Shown piece after piece: positions 19,037 through 28,500 of a DNA stretch of 64,000 bases. The position numbers were made by a program, and so were the translations under genes. Source of the stretch: Clostridia bacterium (GTDB lineage Bacteria > Bacillota > Clostridia > Oscillospirales > Acutalibacteraceae); contig JAFWAC010000032.1 of assembly GCA_017507805.1 (NCBI GenBank), positions 36,825 to 100,824 on the forward strand, in the 5' to 3' direction. The notes below the pieces were generated by a model that saw only the letters and a program-made list of their open reading frames with translations, was not told where the DNA came from and did no database searches. The first letter of the stretch is position 1, and every line of letters begins with the position of its first letter.

Positions 19037-21112
19037 TTGAAAAAAACAGTTCGTATTTTGGGTGTGTTGCTTGCCGTTATTTGCTTGATTTCTGCTTTTA
19101 CATACACAGCAACGGCTAAAACCCCGAATAACAGCTTTACCTACGATTTGGAAAACAATGCGATTTCTGCACCCCAAGCGGCAGAATTTTGCCTTAATAT
19201 AACCGGCGAGGAGTTAGGGATTGGCAGCTTTTCCGAGCCGACAGATGTTTTCAGCGACACGCAGGGCAGACTTTATATTGTTGATAAAGGTAATTCCCGT
19301 ATTGTTATAACCGATGTTCACGGCAGACTTCTTAAGATTCTCGATTCCTTCAATAATAACGGCACAACCGATAAGCTTAATTTACCCGAGGGTATTACAG
19401 TTACCGAAGCAGGGGATATCTATATTTGTGATACAGGGAATTTCCGTTTAGTTCACTTAAATCCCGATTATAGCCTTAAAAGGATAATTAAAGCTCCTAC
19501 TGCTGCGGTTTTAGGTGAGGAATTTGAATTTACCCCTGTTAAAATTGCGGTCGATAAGCTTAACCGTATTTATGTTGTTTCCAGAAATTTCAATTCCGGT
19601 ATTATAGAGCTTAATAAGGAAGGCGTTTTTAATGAAATATACGGCTCTATTAAGGTTACCTACAGTGTAACGGATATATTGTGGAATATGGTTTCAACCA
19701 AAGCACAGAAGGAACGCTCGATTGCTTTGGTGCCTAACGAATATAGCAGTGTTTGTGTTGATGAAAATAATTTTGTTTATGCCTGCTCTGCATATTACGA
19801 TTCTACTTCGAGTTCTTCTGGCTCTGTCAAAAAGCTTAACGCACTTGGCAATAATGTTCTTGACGGTGTTCCCGATGAATCAATAAACCGTAATGTAAAA
19901 GGTACATATATCGGTCCTGAAACCTATGTTGATATATGCTCGATGGGTAACGAAATTTACGGTTTGCTTGATAACACCCGCGGCAGAATATTTGTTTACA
20001 ATAACGATGGCGATATGCTCTTTGAATTTGGCGGTAAGGGTATTTATAATACAACCTTCGGTACGGTGGCTGCCATCAGCTACTCGAACGGATATTTTTA
20101 CATTGCCGACTCCCGAAACGATTTTATTTCTGTGTTTGCTCTTACCGATTATGCAAAGCTGTTTTTAAGTGCTGCAGAATACCATAGCATTGGAGATTAT
20201 GAAGCTGAAAATTCAGTTTGGGAAGAAATTTATAAGCTAAACAATAACAGTATTTGTGCTATCAGGAATTTCGGCAGGGTAAATTACCGCGAAGGTGATT
20301 ATATCGAAGCAATGAAATATTTTAAGCTTGCGAATGACCGCAAAGCTTATTCGGAAGCCTTTGAAAAACAGAGAAAAATCGTTATAAACGATAATTTTAC
20401 CCTCATATTCATATCATCAATCGTTATTGTGATTTTGATTATATGCTTTATGGTTTATAAGTCAAAGCATAAAAAAGAATTTGAAAATAAACAATCCTAC
20501 AGGGCAACTCTCAGTTATTCAACAAAGGTCATTTTCAGACCGATAAGCGGATTTTGGGATATGAAACGGGAGCGTTACGGTAGCACCGCCGCCGCTGTAA
20601 CAATACTTTCGGTCGTAACCCTGATGTATGCACTTTACAGTAGTCTGGAAGGCTTCATATTTACAAGCGGTACAAAATCCGCAAGCTTTGTTATGGGTTT
20701 AATTACTGTTCTGTTGCCGTTTTTCCTTTTTATAATGTGCAATTGGTGTGTATCTAACCTTATGGACGGAGAGGGAAGCTTTAAATATATTTTTATGGGC
20801 ACTTCTTACGCCCTGACACCTATGATTTTTATATTGCCGGTGTTACTTGTAATGTCAAGGGTTATGACTATGGCTGAGGACAGTGTATATACCCTGGTTA
20901 TCGGTATAATGCTTTTATGGGTTGCATATTTAATAATTTGCTCTAATATGCAAATCCATTCTTATTCAATGAGCAAAACCGTTTTGGTTTTGGTGATAAC
21001 CTTACTTGTTATGGTTATAGTGATTTTCCTTGCAATGCTTATTTTTGCACTCGCACAAAAGGTAGTGGGAGTTGCAGTTGATATGTATAACGAGCTGTAT
21101 CTGCGGTTTTAG
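19037..21112 (+). CDS. NHL-repeat/YIP1 membrane protein
   Basis: 691-residue protein of unknown role. It starts at TTG 19037 after TAGGGAGG, with a signal peptide ending near TATA. Residues ~50-370 contain NHL beta-propeller repeats (EPTDVFSDTQGRLYIVDKG, LNLPEGITVTEAGDIYICDTG), then a short TPR-like stretch (RNFGRVNYREGDYIEAMKYF), one helix (~455-475) and a YIP1-type multi-helix membrane domain (~500-691). Such proteins recur beside DUF5696 proteins and sugar permeases in Firmicutes carbohydrate loci, suggesting an accessory transport or sensing role, but no activity is known. It is co-directional with tight spacing. Confidence 0.8.
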   Translation: MKKTVRILGVLLAVICLISAFTYTATAKTPNNSFTYDLENNAISAPQAAEFCLNITGEELGIGSFSEPTDVFSDTQGRLYIVDKGNSRIVITDVHGRLLKILDSFNNNGTTDKLNLPEGITVTEAGDIYICDTGNFRLVHLNPDYSLKRIIKAPTAAVLGEEFEFTPVKIAVDKLNRIYVVSRNFNSGIIELNKEGVFNEIYGSIKVTYSVTDILWNMVSTKAQKERSIALVPNEYSSVCVDENNFVYACSAYYDSTSSSSGSVKKLNALGNNVLDGVPDESINRNVKGTYIGPETYVDICSMGNEIYGLLDNTRGRIFVYNNDGDMLFEFGGKGIYNTTFGTVAAISYSNGYFYIADSRNDFISVFALTDYAKLFLSAAEYHSIGDYEAENSVWEEIYKLNNNSICAIRNFGRVNYREGDYIEAMKYFKLANDRKAYSEAFEKQRKIVINDNFTLIFISSIVIVILIICFMVYKSKHKKEFENKQSYRATLSYSTKVIFRPISGFWDMKRERYGSTAAAVTILSVVTLMYALYSSLEGFIFTSGTKSASFVMGLITVLLPFFLFIMCNWCVSNLMDGEGSFKYIFMGTSYALTPMIFILPVLLVMSRVMTMAEDSVYTLVIGIMLLWVAYLIICSNMQIHSYSMSKTVLVLVITLLVMVIVIFLAMLIFALAQKVVGVAVDMYNELYLRF

Positions 21113-21147
21113 TTTGCAGACTGATTTTACGGGAGGTTTTTAAAAGG

Positions 21148-23691
21148 ATGAAAAAAAGAATATTAAGTCTTATATTCATTTTTGCCCTGTGCTTATCAGG
21201 CTGCGGCGGCAATGCTTCGGTTGCTTCACGAGACGAAAACTGTGTCTATGTTGAAAACGGTACTGCAAAAAACGATATAACCGCAACCGAAATGACGGTT
21301 GTGGCTGAAAATAACAGATTGAGGCTTAGCATAAATTATAATACTACCGATATTGAAGTTTTGGATAAAACTTCGGGACATTCCTGGAGAAGTAATGCTG
21401 TGAACCATAAAAGTGCAGCCATCGGTAATGTTTTGGAAATTACCTATTTGAATTCATCGGGTAAGGTGGCTACCATGAATTCTATGGACGATAGCATTAA
21501 GAAAGGTCAGTTTACCGTATCTGAAATTGAAAACGGTGTATATGTAAAGTATTCGTTCGGTGATATTATTTCCAATATAATCTATCCAACATATATTTCT
21601 GCCGAACGGTTTAATGAATTTCTTGAAAAAATGTCTAAACGACAGCAAGCGATAGTTGGTCCCCTATATATTCATTTAGCAGATGGAATTTACAGTGACG
21701 AAATGTATGCCGATTTTCTTGAGCAGTATCCTTATGCGAAGGGAAAGGATGCTTATGTTTTAAGAGAAGGTGAGCTTTTATCCAATGTTAAGAAGCAGAT
21801 AACCACCGCATTTTCGGACGCAGGATACACAGAGGAGGATTTAAAAAAGGATTCCGCAGAATTCGGTGTTGACTCAACAGTCGGCACTACCACAAACATA
21901 CAGTTTAATGTCGGTGTTGAATACACCTTGAATAACGAAGGACTCTTAGTGCGGTGTCCGAAAGAGGATATTTTCTGGACCGACTCTGTCAACGGCATTG
22001 AAAAGCTTTCTTTGTTGCCGTATTTCGGGGTACCATCGCTCGGTGACGAAGGTTATTTCCTGATTCCTGACGGCTCAGGCTCAATTATGAGCTTTTATAA
22101 CGGAACAGAAGCTGCCGGTCAAACTCTTACAATGTCGGTATATGGCGAAAATCTTTCTGTAAATGCGAATGAGAAAATTTATAACAGCGAGCAGGTTATT
22201 TTGCCGATTTACGGTATAAAAACCAATAACAGCGCAGTATTGGCAATAATTGAAAACGGTGATGCCATTTCGGATATTAATGCAGTTTCCGGTACAGACT
22301 CATTAGCCGCGCGTATATGGTCAAGCTTTAATTTACTTGATACTCAGTTAGTTTATGCAAAATCCCTTTCTACCAAGAATACAAATATTGCAAATGCATC
22401 ATATACGATGGAACAGGCAACTGCTTACGAGGGTGATATTGCTGTAAGATATAATTTCTTATCCGGCGATAACGCAAATTATACCGGTATGGCAAAGGTA
22501 TATTCTAATTACCTTTTCGGTGATAAAAAGACTAAGTCTAATCAAATTCCGCTTTATCTTGATGTAATCCATGCTGTGGATTATACCGAGGTCGCTGTTG
22601 GATTTTCCCGTGATGTTGTAAGTACAATCACAACCTTTGAACAGACAGAAAAAATTTCTGATGCGTTGAAAAATGCCGGCATTGAAAGACAGAATATTAT
22701 TTTGTCCGGTTGGCAAAAAAACGGTTTGAGAACAGGTTATGCCGATAATATTAAAATACTTTCCGATGCCGGCGGAAAAAAAGGATTACTTTCTTTAATC
22801 GAAAATTTGAATAACGGTAATATAAATGTGTTTCCTGACCTTGATGTTCAGCTAACATATAAATCTGCACTCGGCAGTAATATAAAGAAATCTTTAGTTT
22901 CCAGAAGTCTTGTGCAACAGATTGCAAAGCTCAATTCGTTTAATTTATCAACATTCCAAAAGAAGGATTATATTGCTTATGTGATGACTCCTGAATATAC
23001 TGCCGATAATATAAAGAAAATTCCGGAATTACTTTCAGATTATGGCTTATCATCTGTTTCGTTAAGATATTTGGGTAAATACAACATCCCTGATTATGAT
23101 GACGGTGATGTTGTGGACCGTCAAGAAGCCTCTGTGATTATTGCCAAGGCTTTGAATGAAAGCAAAGAAAAATATTCAAGTATTCTAACCCAAACGGGCA
23201 ACGCCTATACGGCACCTTTTATGAGCGATATAATTAAGTTGCCGCTTTATAGCAAACGGTATAACAACACCGTGGAAATCCCCTTTACCGCAATGGTTTA
23301 CAACGGTCATGTCAATTTTTCCGGAAAGGCGCTTAATCTTAACGGCGGAACTCAAAAAGACCTTTTAAAACTTATTGAATCGAATGCAGGATTGCTTTAC
23401 TCTGTATCTTGGGAAAGAGACAGCAATCTTACAGACAGTGAATTTCATGAATATTATTCCATTTGCTTTGAGGATTTAAAGGATGTAATAATACAAAATT
23501 ATGAATATGTTTCCAATGCATTGTCTGATGTTTACGGTCGGTCTGTGGCTAACCACGAGATTTTACAAACCAATGTTGTCAAGGTAACTTATGAAAACGG
23601 AGTATATTTTATAATTAATTATAATGAATATGCCGTTAATGTACTTGGTACTGAGGTTGCGGCAAACAGCTATGTAAAGGGAGGTAATTAA
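21148..23691 (+). CDS. DUF5696-type lipoprotein
   Basis: 847-residue lipoprotein with a basic N-terminus, hydrophobic core and lipobox LSGCGG (Cys ~18). The body matches what I know of DUF5696 proteins: an N-terminal beta-rich part (LRLSINYNTTDIEVLDKTSG, PDGSGSIMSFYNG) and a C-terminal barrel-like part (VGFSRDVVSTITTF, ERQNIILSGWQKNGLRTGY, VFPDLDVQLTY). These lipoproteins lie between YIP1 proteins and permease pairs in other Firmicutes, as here (2 bases before the next permease). Function is unestablished; a barrel-like glycan-binding or hydrolytic domain is possible. Confidence 0.75.
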   Translation: MKKRILSLIFIFALCLSGCGGNASVASRDENCVYVENGTAKNDITATEMTVVAENNRLRLSINYNTTDIEVLDKTSGHSWRSNAVNHKSAAIGNVLEITYLNSSGKVATMNSMDDSIKKGQFTVSEIENGVYVKYSFGDIISNIIYPTYISAERFNEFLEKMSKRQQAIVGPLYIHLADGIYSDEMYADFLEQYPYAKGKDAYVLREGELLSNVKKQITTAFSDAGYTEEDLKKDSAEFGVDSTVGTTTNIQFNVGVEYTLNNEGLLVRCPKEDIFWTDSVNGIEKLSLLPYFGVPSLGDEGYFLIPDGSGSIMSFYNGTEAAGQTLTMSVYGENLSVNANEKIYNSEQVILPIYGIKTNNSAVLAIIENGDAISDINAVSGTDSLAARIWSSFNLLDTQLVYAKSLSTKNTNIANASYTMEQATAYEGDIAVRYNFLSGDNANYTGMAKVYSNYLFGDKKTKSNQIPLYLDVIHAVDYTEVAVGFSRDVVSTITTFEQTEKISDALKNAGIERQNIILSGWQKNGLRTGYADNIKILSDAGGKKGLLSLIENLNNGNINVFPDLDVQLTYKSALGSNIKKSLVSRSLVQQIAKLNSFNLSTFQKKDYIAYVMTPEYTADNIKKIPELLSDYGLSSVSLRYLGKYNIPDYDDGDVVDRQEASVIIAKALNESKEKYSSILTQTGNAYTAPFMSDIIKLPLYSKRYNNTVEIPFTAMVYNGHVNFSGKALNLNGGTQKDLLKLIESNAGLLYSVSWERDSNLTDSEFHEYYSICFEDLKDVIIQNYEYVSNALSDVYGRSVANHEILQTNVVKVTYENGVYFIINYNEYAVNVLGTEVAANSYVKGGN

Positions 23692-23693
23692 GG

Positions 23694-24599
23694 GTGAAAA
23701 ACAAAAAAACGCTTTCCTTTGAAAGAAGACAGGCGAGAAGCGGTTACATATTTTGCCTCCCGTTTATTATAGGTTTTATTCTGTTTGTGGGCTTCCCACT
23801 TATTAAGGTGATTGGATTTAGCTTTCATAATCTATTTGTGGGTACTGTTACTTATGATACAGAATTTGTTGGATTAGAGCATTATAACAGAATTTTGTTT
23901 GTTGATCCTGATTTCAGAAAAACGGTTGTAAGCTCGATAGGCGAGATGTTATTTAATGTTCCTGTTGTAGTAATGTTCTCGTTTTTTATAGCGAGCTTGC
24001 TTAATCAAAGATTTATTGGCAGAACGGTATTCAGAGCAATACTTTTCTTGCCGGTGGTTTTTGCTTCAGGATTAGTTACCTCGATTACAAGCGGTGACTT
24101 TATCAGCAATAATATGCAGAATATCGGCAGCCTTTCGGGTGAGTCGAATGCGATGTTTGCCGGCACCTTTACAGACATATTACTTGAGATGGATATCGGT
24201 AACGGAGTTGTTGAGTTTATAGAGGATTTGGTTTCCAGAATTGAGGACATTACTACTATGGCGGCGGTGCCCTCGGTTATATTTCTTTCGGGTATGCAAT
24301 CAATTTCTCCAAGCGTTTTTGAAGCGTCTTATATTGAAGGTGCTTCCGGTTGGGACGTGTTTTGGAAAATAACCTTTCCCATGGTAAGCCCTTTGGTGCT
24401 TGTAAATATTGTTTATTGTATCGTAGACTCGTTCACAAGCGCTACAAATACCGCAATTACATCTATACATAATGTATTGTTTGTTAATGCAAAGTATGGA
24501 TTAGGCTCAGCAATGGCTATTTTTTATCTTGCAATTGTCGGTGTCTTTATTGCGGTAGTGTTTGTTTTGATAAGGAGGTTGGTGTACTATTATGACTAA
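23694..24599 (+). CDS. Sugar ABC transporter permease (second MalF-type)
   Basis: 301-residue membrane permease starting at GTG 23694, right after AGGGAGG at the end of the upstream gene. The N-terminal SGYIFCLPFIIGFILFVGFP is typical. The EAA loop is EASYIEGASGWDVFWKITFP. A loop of ~45 residues between the third and fourth helices is longer than in the first permease pair. It overlaps the next permease by 8 bases. With it, it forms the second importer of the locus; the probable binding protein is the lipoprotein at 40376 or the DUF5696 protein. Confidence 0.92.
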   Translation: MKNKKTLSFERRQARSGYIFCLPFIIGFILFVGFPLIKVIGFSFHNLFVGTVTYDTEFVGLEHYNRILFVDPDFRKTVVSSIGEMLFNVPVVVMFSFFIASLLNQRFIGRTVFRAILFLPVVFASGLVTSITSGDFISNNMQNIGSLSGESNAMFAGTFTDILLEMDIGNGVVEFIEDLVSRIEDITTMAAVPSVIFLSGMQSISPSVFEASYIEGASGWDVFWKITFPMVSPLVLVNIVYCIVDSFTSATNTAITSIHNVLFVNAKYGLGSAMAIFYLAIVGVFIAVVFVLIRRLVYYYD

Positions 24600-25545
24600 C
24601 ACGCAATCTGCCTATAAAGCTTATAATCCTAAGATAGTAAAAACAAAGAAAATTGCAGGTAAAAGTGTTATTTCGATACTGAGATTTTTCTTTCTTTTTG
24701 GTATCAGCTTCGTAATAATTTATCCTATTTTGTCAATGATTTGCGGCTCTTTTATGTCGGTAGACGATTTGGTTGATATTACGGTTAAATATTTCCCCAA
24801 AAATTTCACATTTGATAATTATGTAAAAGCGGCAAAAGCGCTGAATTTTCCTGACACATTAATTACATCGGTTATAATTTTTGGGATAACCTCATTGCTT
24901 CAGGCTTTTTCATGTACCCTTGTGGGTTATGGGCTGGCAAGATTTAAATTCAAGCTTAACGGATTGATTTTTATCTGTGTAATAATTCAGTTGCTTATTC
25001 CGCCTGATACTATAATGCTTACAAGATACATAGAGTTTCGTTATTTTGATTTATTCGGTTTGGGCAATCTATTCGGTTTAGATTCTATAAATCTGACCTC
25101 AACGGCATTACCGTTATATGTTTTGGGTATAACCGGAACGGGACTTAAAAACGGTCTTTTTATATTTATGCTGAGACAGTATTTTAAGGGCTTGCCTAAA
25201 TCGCTTGAAGAAGCTGCGTATGTTGACGGTTGTAATCCGTTCAGAGCATTTGTTTCGATTATGTTACCGTGTGCAAAAACTATGATGGTGACCATATTCC
25301 TGTTTTCCTTTGTTTGGCTTTGGACTGATATGACCGTTGCTCCGACACTTACAACAAGTGATATTTTGGTCAATATGACATATATGATAAAATCAACGAT
25401 GGAGGATAATTCGGGCGGTTTGGTGACCTCTCTGCTTAAAAATTCCGGTGTTGTACTTATAATACTTCCTGTTGTGATTGTCTATTTAGTGTGTCAAAAG
25501 GCTTTCATTCAAGGTATCGAAAGCTCCGGTATAACCGGAACTTAA
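24592..25545 (+). CDS. Sugar ABC transporter permease (second MalG-type)
   Basis: 317-residue permease overlapping the preceding gene by 8 bases, with a GGAGG in the upstream coding end. It shows six helices, ISFVIIYPILSMICGSFM near the N-terminus and the EAA motif EAAYVDGCNPFRAFVSIMLP. The C-terminus (ALIQGIESSGITGT-like, ending IESSGITGT) is typical of the MalG group. It completes a second heterodimeric permease in the locus. No nucleotide-binding subunit lies anywhere in the window. Confidence 0.92.
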   Translation: MTNTQSAYKAYNPKIVKTKKIAGKSVISILRFFFLFGISFVIIYPILSMICGSFMSVDDLVDITVKYFPKNFTFDNYVKAAKALNFPDTLITSVIIFGITSLLQAFSCTLVGYGLARFKFKLNGLIFICVIIQLLIPPDTIMLTRYIEFRYFDLFGLGNLFGLDSINLTSTALPLYVLGITGTGLKNGLFIFMLRQYFKGLPKSLEEAAYVDGCNPFRAFVSIMLPCAKTMMVTIFLFSFVWLWTDMTVAPTLTTSDILVNMTYMIKSTMEDNSGGLVTSLLKNSGVVLIILPVVIVYLVCQKAFIQGIESSGITGT

Positions 25546-25563
25546 AATTAATAAGAAAGGTTT

Positions 25564-28500
25564 GTGAGAAAAGTGAAAATGAATGTGACGCTAAAAAAGC
25601 TTATGAGCTGTCCAAAAACGTTACTTGCTGTTTTGTGCGCTTTTTGCGTTTTTTTGAGCTCCGCAATTTATTCTGTAATAGCTATATCAGCACAGAATGT
25701 TGTTCAGCCTGAAAACTATTCACTACCGCTTACATTTGATGAACAGTATAATCCGTTTGTTCAGATTGATAATGTATACAGCAATACCGAGCATTGGACT
25801 AATAACGGAATAGAGCTTGTCGGCGGTGAAGAAGCACTGAACGGTGAATATTCTTTAAAAATTGAAAATATCCGTTCAGGTAATACAAGAACTGAGATAA
25901 GCTGGGCTAAAATTGAGGGTAACCCCGATTTCAGTACAAATGATTTCACTGCCGTCACAGGTATTATGCTTCGTGTAAAAATAGAAAACGATGGAAACAC
26001 AAGCCATAAATTCAGATTGACATTGTCACAATCCGGACTTTCCGGATACACTTGTATGGCAAGGTTGGGTACGCTCTATAATGCAGACGGTAGCTTCCGT
26101 GGCACAATATCAAGTGCAGATGCCGGTCTTGCCGGTGTATTGCCTGCCGGTTTTGACGGCTTTATATTCCTGCCCTTTGCAGAAGCACGCGGTCAGCATA
26201 CATGCATTCAAAATGCTTACGATAATTACTCAACAGCTCCGCAACATATGGTTGATCTTTCAGAAAATTATAGAATGACTTTTATTATGCTTGAGAACAA
26301 CTGGGCGGGCTGTGATGTTTATATTGATGATATTTCATATTATTCGGGAACCGAACAAACAGAGCATCTTGATTTACTGAAAGCAAAGGGTTATAATATT
26401 ACTGCTGTTATTCAGCCTGAAAAATACACCTTACCCCTTTCTTTTGAAGATTTATACAATCCTTTTGTTTCGGTTGACAATGTATATGACAGCGCCGACC
26501 ATTGGGTGAATTCGGGTGTCGGTCTTATAAATAACGACAGTGTTTTAAACGGTGAATATTCTCTCAAAATCGATGCTATCAGAAACGGAAACTCGAGAAC
26601 TGAGGTTACTTGGGCGAAAATGAAGGGAAATCCCGATTTCAGCAAGACCGATTTTTCAAAGGTCAGCGGTATAATGCTGCGTCTTAAGATTACAGGCAGC
26701 AAAAGTACAGCAGCTTTACCTTTCGCAATCAGGTTAAGGCAGGGAAGTCTGCAAGCCACTTGCCTCGGCAGAGCTGCAAAGCTTTATGACCTTGACGGTA
26801 ATGTTGTTGCACATTCCAACAGGGCGCTTTTGGTTAATCTACCGGCTGATTTTGACGGATATGTATTTTTCCCGTTTAGCGAAGCTCAGAGTATGAATGT
26901 TACAGTTCAGGGCTACTATGATAAATATGAAACATATCCGCAGAGCATGGTTGACCTTTCGCAGGATTTCCAGATGTATTTTTATATGGAAACTAACAGT
27001 TGGAGTGGCTGTGAGGTTTATATTGATGATATGGATTACTATAGCGGTAACACTCATATTGACCATATCAATAAGCTTTTAGAGTTGGGATATGCGCCGA
27101 CAGCTGTTCCACAGCCCGAAAAATATACATTGCCTCTTACTTTTGAGGAAAAATATAATCCTTTCGTTCAGGTCGATAATGTATATGACAATTCTGACCA
27201 TTGGGTAAATGAGGGCGTTGGACTTATAAGTGATGATAATGTTTTAAACGGCAATTATTCACTTAAAATTGATGCCATAAGGGACGGCAACTCAAGAACC
27301 GAGGTTAGCTGGGCAAAGATGAAGGGAAATCCCGATTTCAGCAAGTCGGATTTTTCGAAGGTTAGTGGTATAATGCTGCGCCTTAAGGTTACGGGAAGCA
27401 GCAGTAACGATGCATTACCCTTTGCAATCCGTATATATCAAAGTGGGTTAAATCACACCTGCCTTGGTAACAACGCAATGCTTTATGACCTTGAGGGTAA
27501 TGTGATTGCCCATAACAACAGAACACTTGCAGTAAACCTGCCGGCTGATTTTGACGGATATGTATTTTTACCTTTCAAAACGGCTCAAAGTCTTACCGTA
27601 ACTGTTGCAGGATTTTACGATAGCTATCAGACATATCCCGATAATTTAGCCGACCTTTCCAAGGATTTCCAAATGTTCCTTTACATGAATGGTGAAAAAT
27701 GGAGTGGCTGTGAGGTTTATATTGATGATATAAGCTATTACAGCGGCAATAACCATGCAGACCACTTAAGCCATATTAAAGGATTGGGTTATTCGGGAAT
27801 TACAGCCGTAGCTCAGCCCGAAAGATATTCATTCCCGCTTAATTTTGACGACTTGTTTATGCCTTTTACAGGTGTAAATAATATCTATGATGCCACAGAG
27901 CATCAAAGTGATTCCGGCATAAAGCTCACAGGCAAGAGCGAGGCCCTTAACGGCACCGAATCCGTTAAATTTGAAGCTATAAAGAAAGGAAATTCCCGCA
28001 CTGAAACTAATTGGGTTAAAATGTCGGGAATAAACGGCTTCAGTGCTGACGGCTTTGGCGGTATGACCGGTATTATGATGAGGGTTAAGATAAAGGGTGA
28101 CACAGGCAACGATTCTCACCCGTTTGCCCTGCGCTTTAAACAGTCGGGTGTAAAAGAAGCTACAACACTCGGCAGGGGAGCTGCGCTTTATGACCTTAAG
28201 GGAAACAAAATTGCCGTAACCACAACAACCTTAAAAATAGATTTACCTGCAGGTTTTGACGGTTTTGTCTTTATGCCTTTTTCTGAAGCACAAAGCCTTT
28301 CGGTAACTGTACCGGGCTCTTATGATAAATATGAGACTTATCCTGAAAATATGGTAGATTTATCAAAAGATTATACTATGATTGTATATCTGGGTAACAG
28401 TAGCTGGAATGGCTTAGAGGTATATATAGATGATATGACAATATATACCGGAAATGAACATTCCGATCATATTGAATTGATTAAGTCGTTAGGCTACAAG

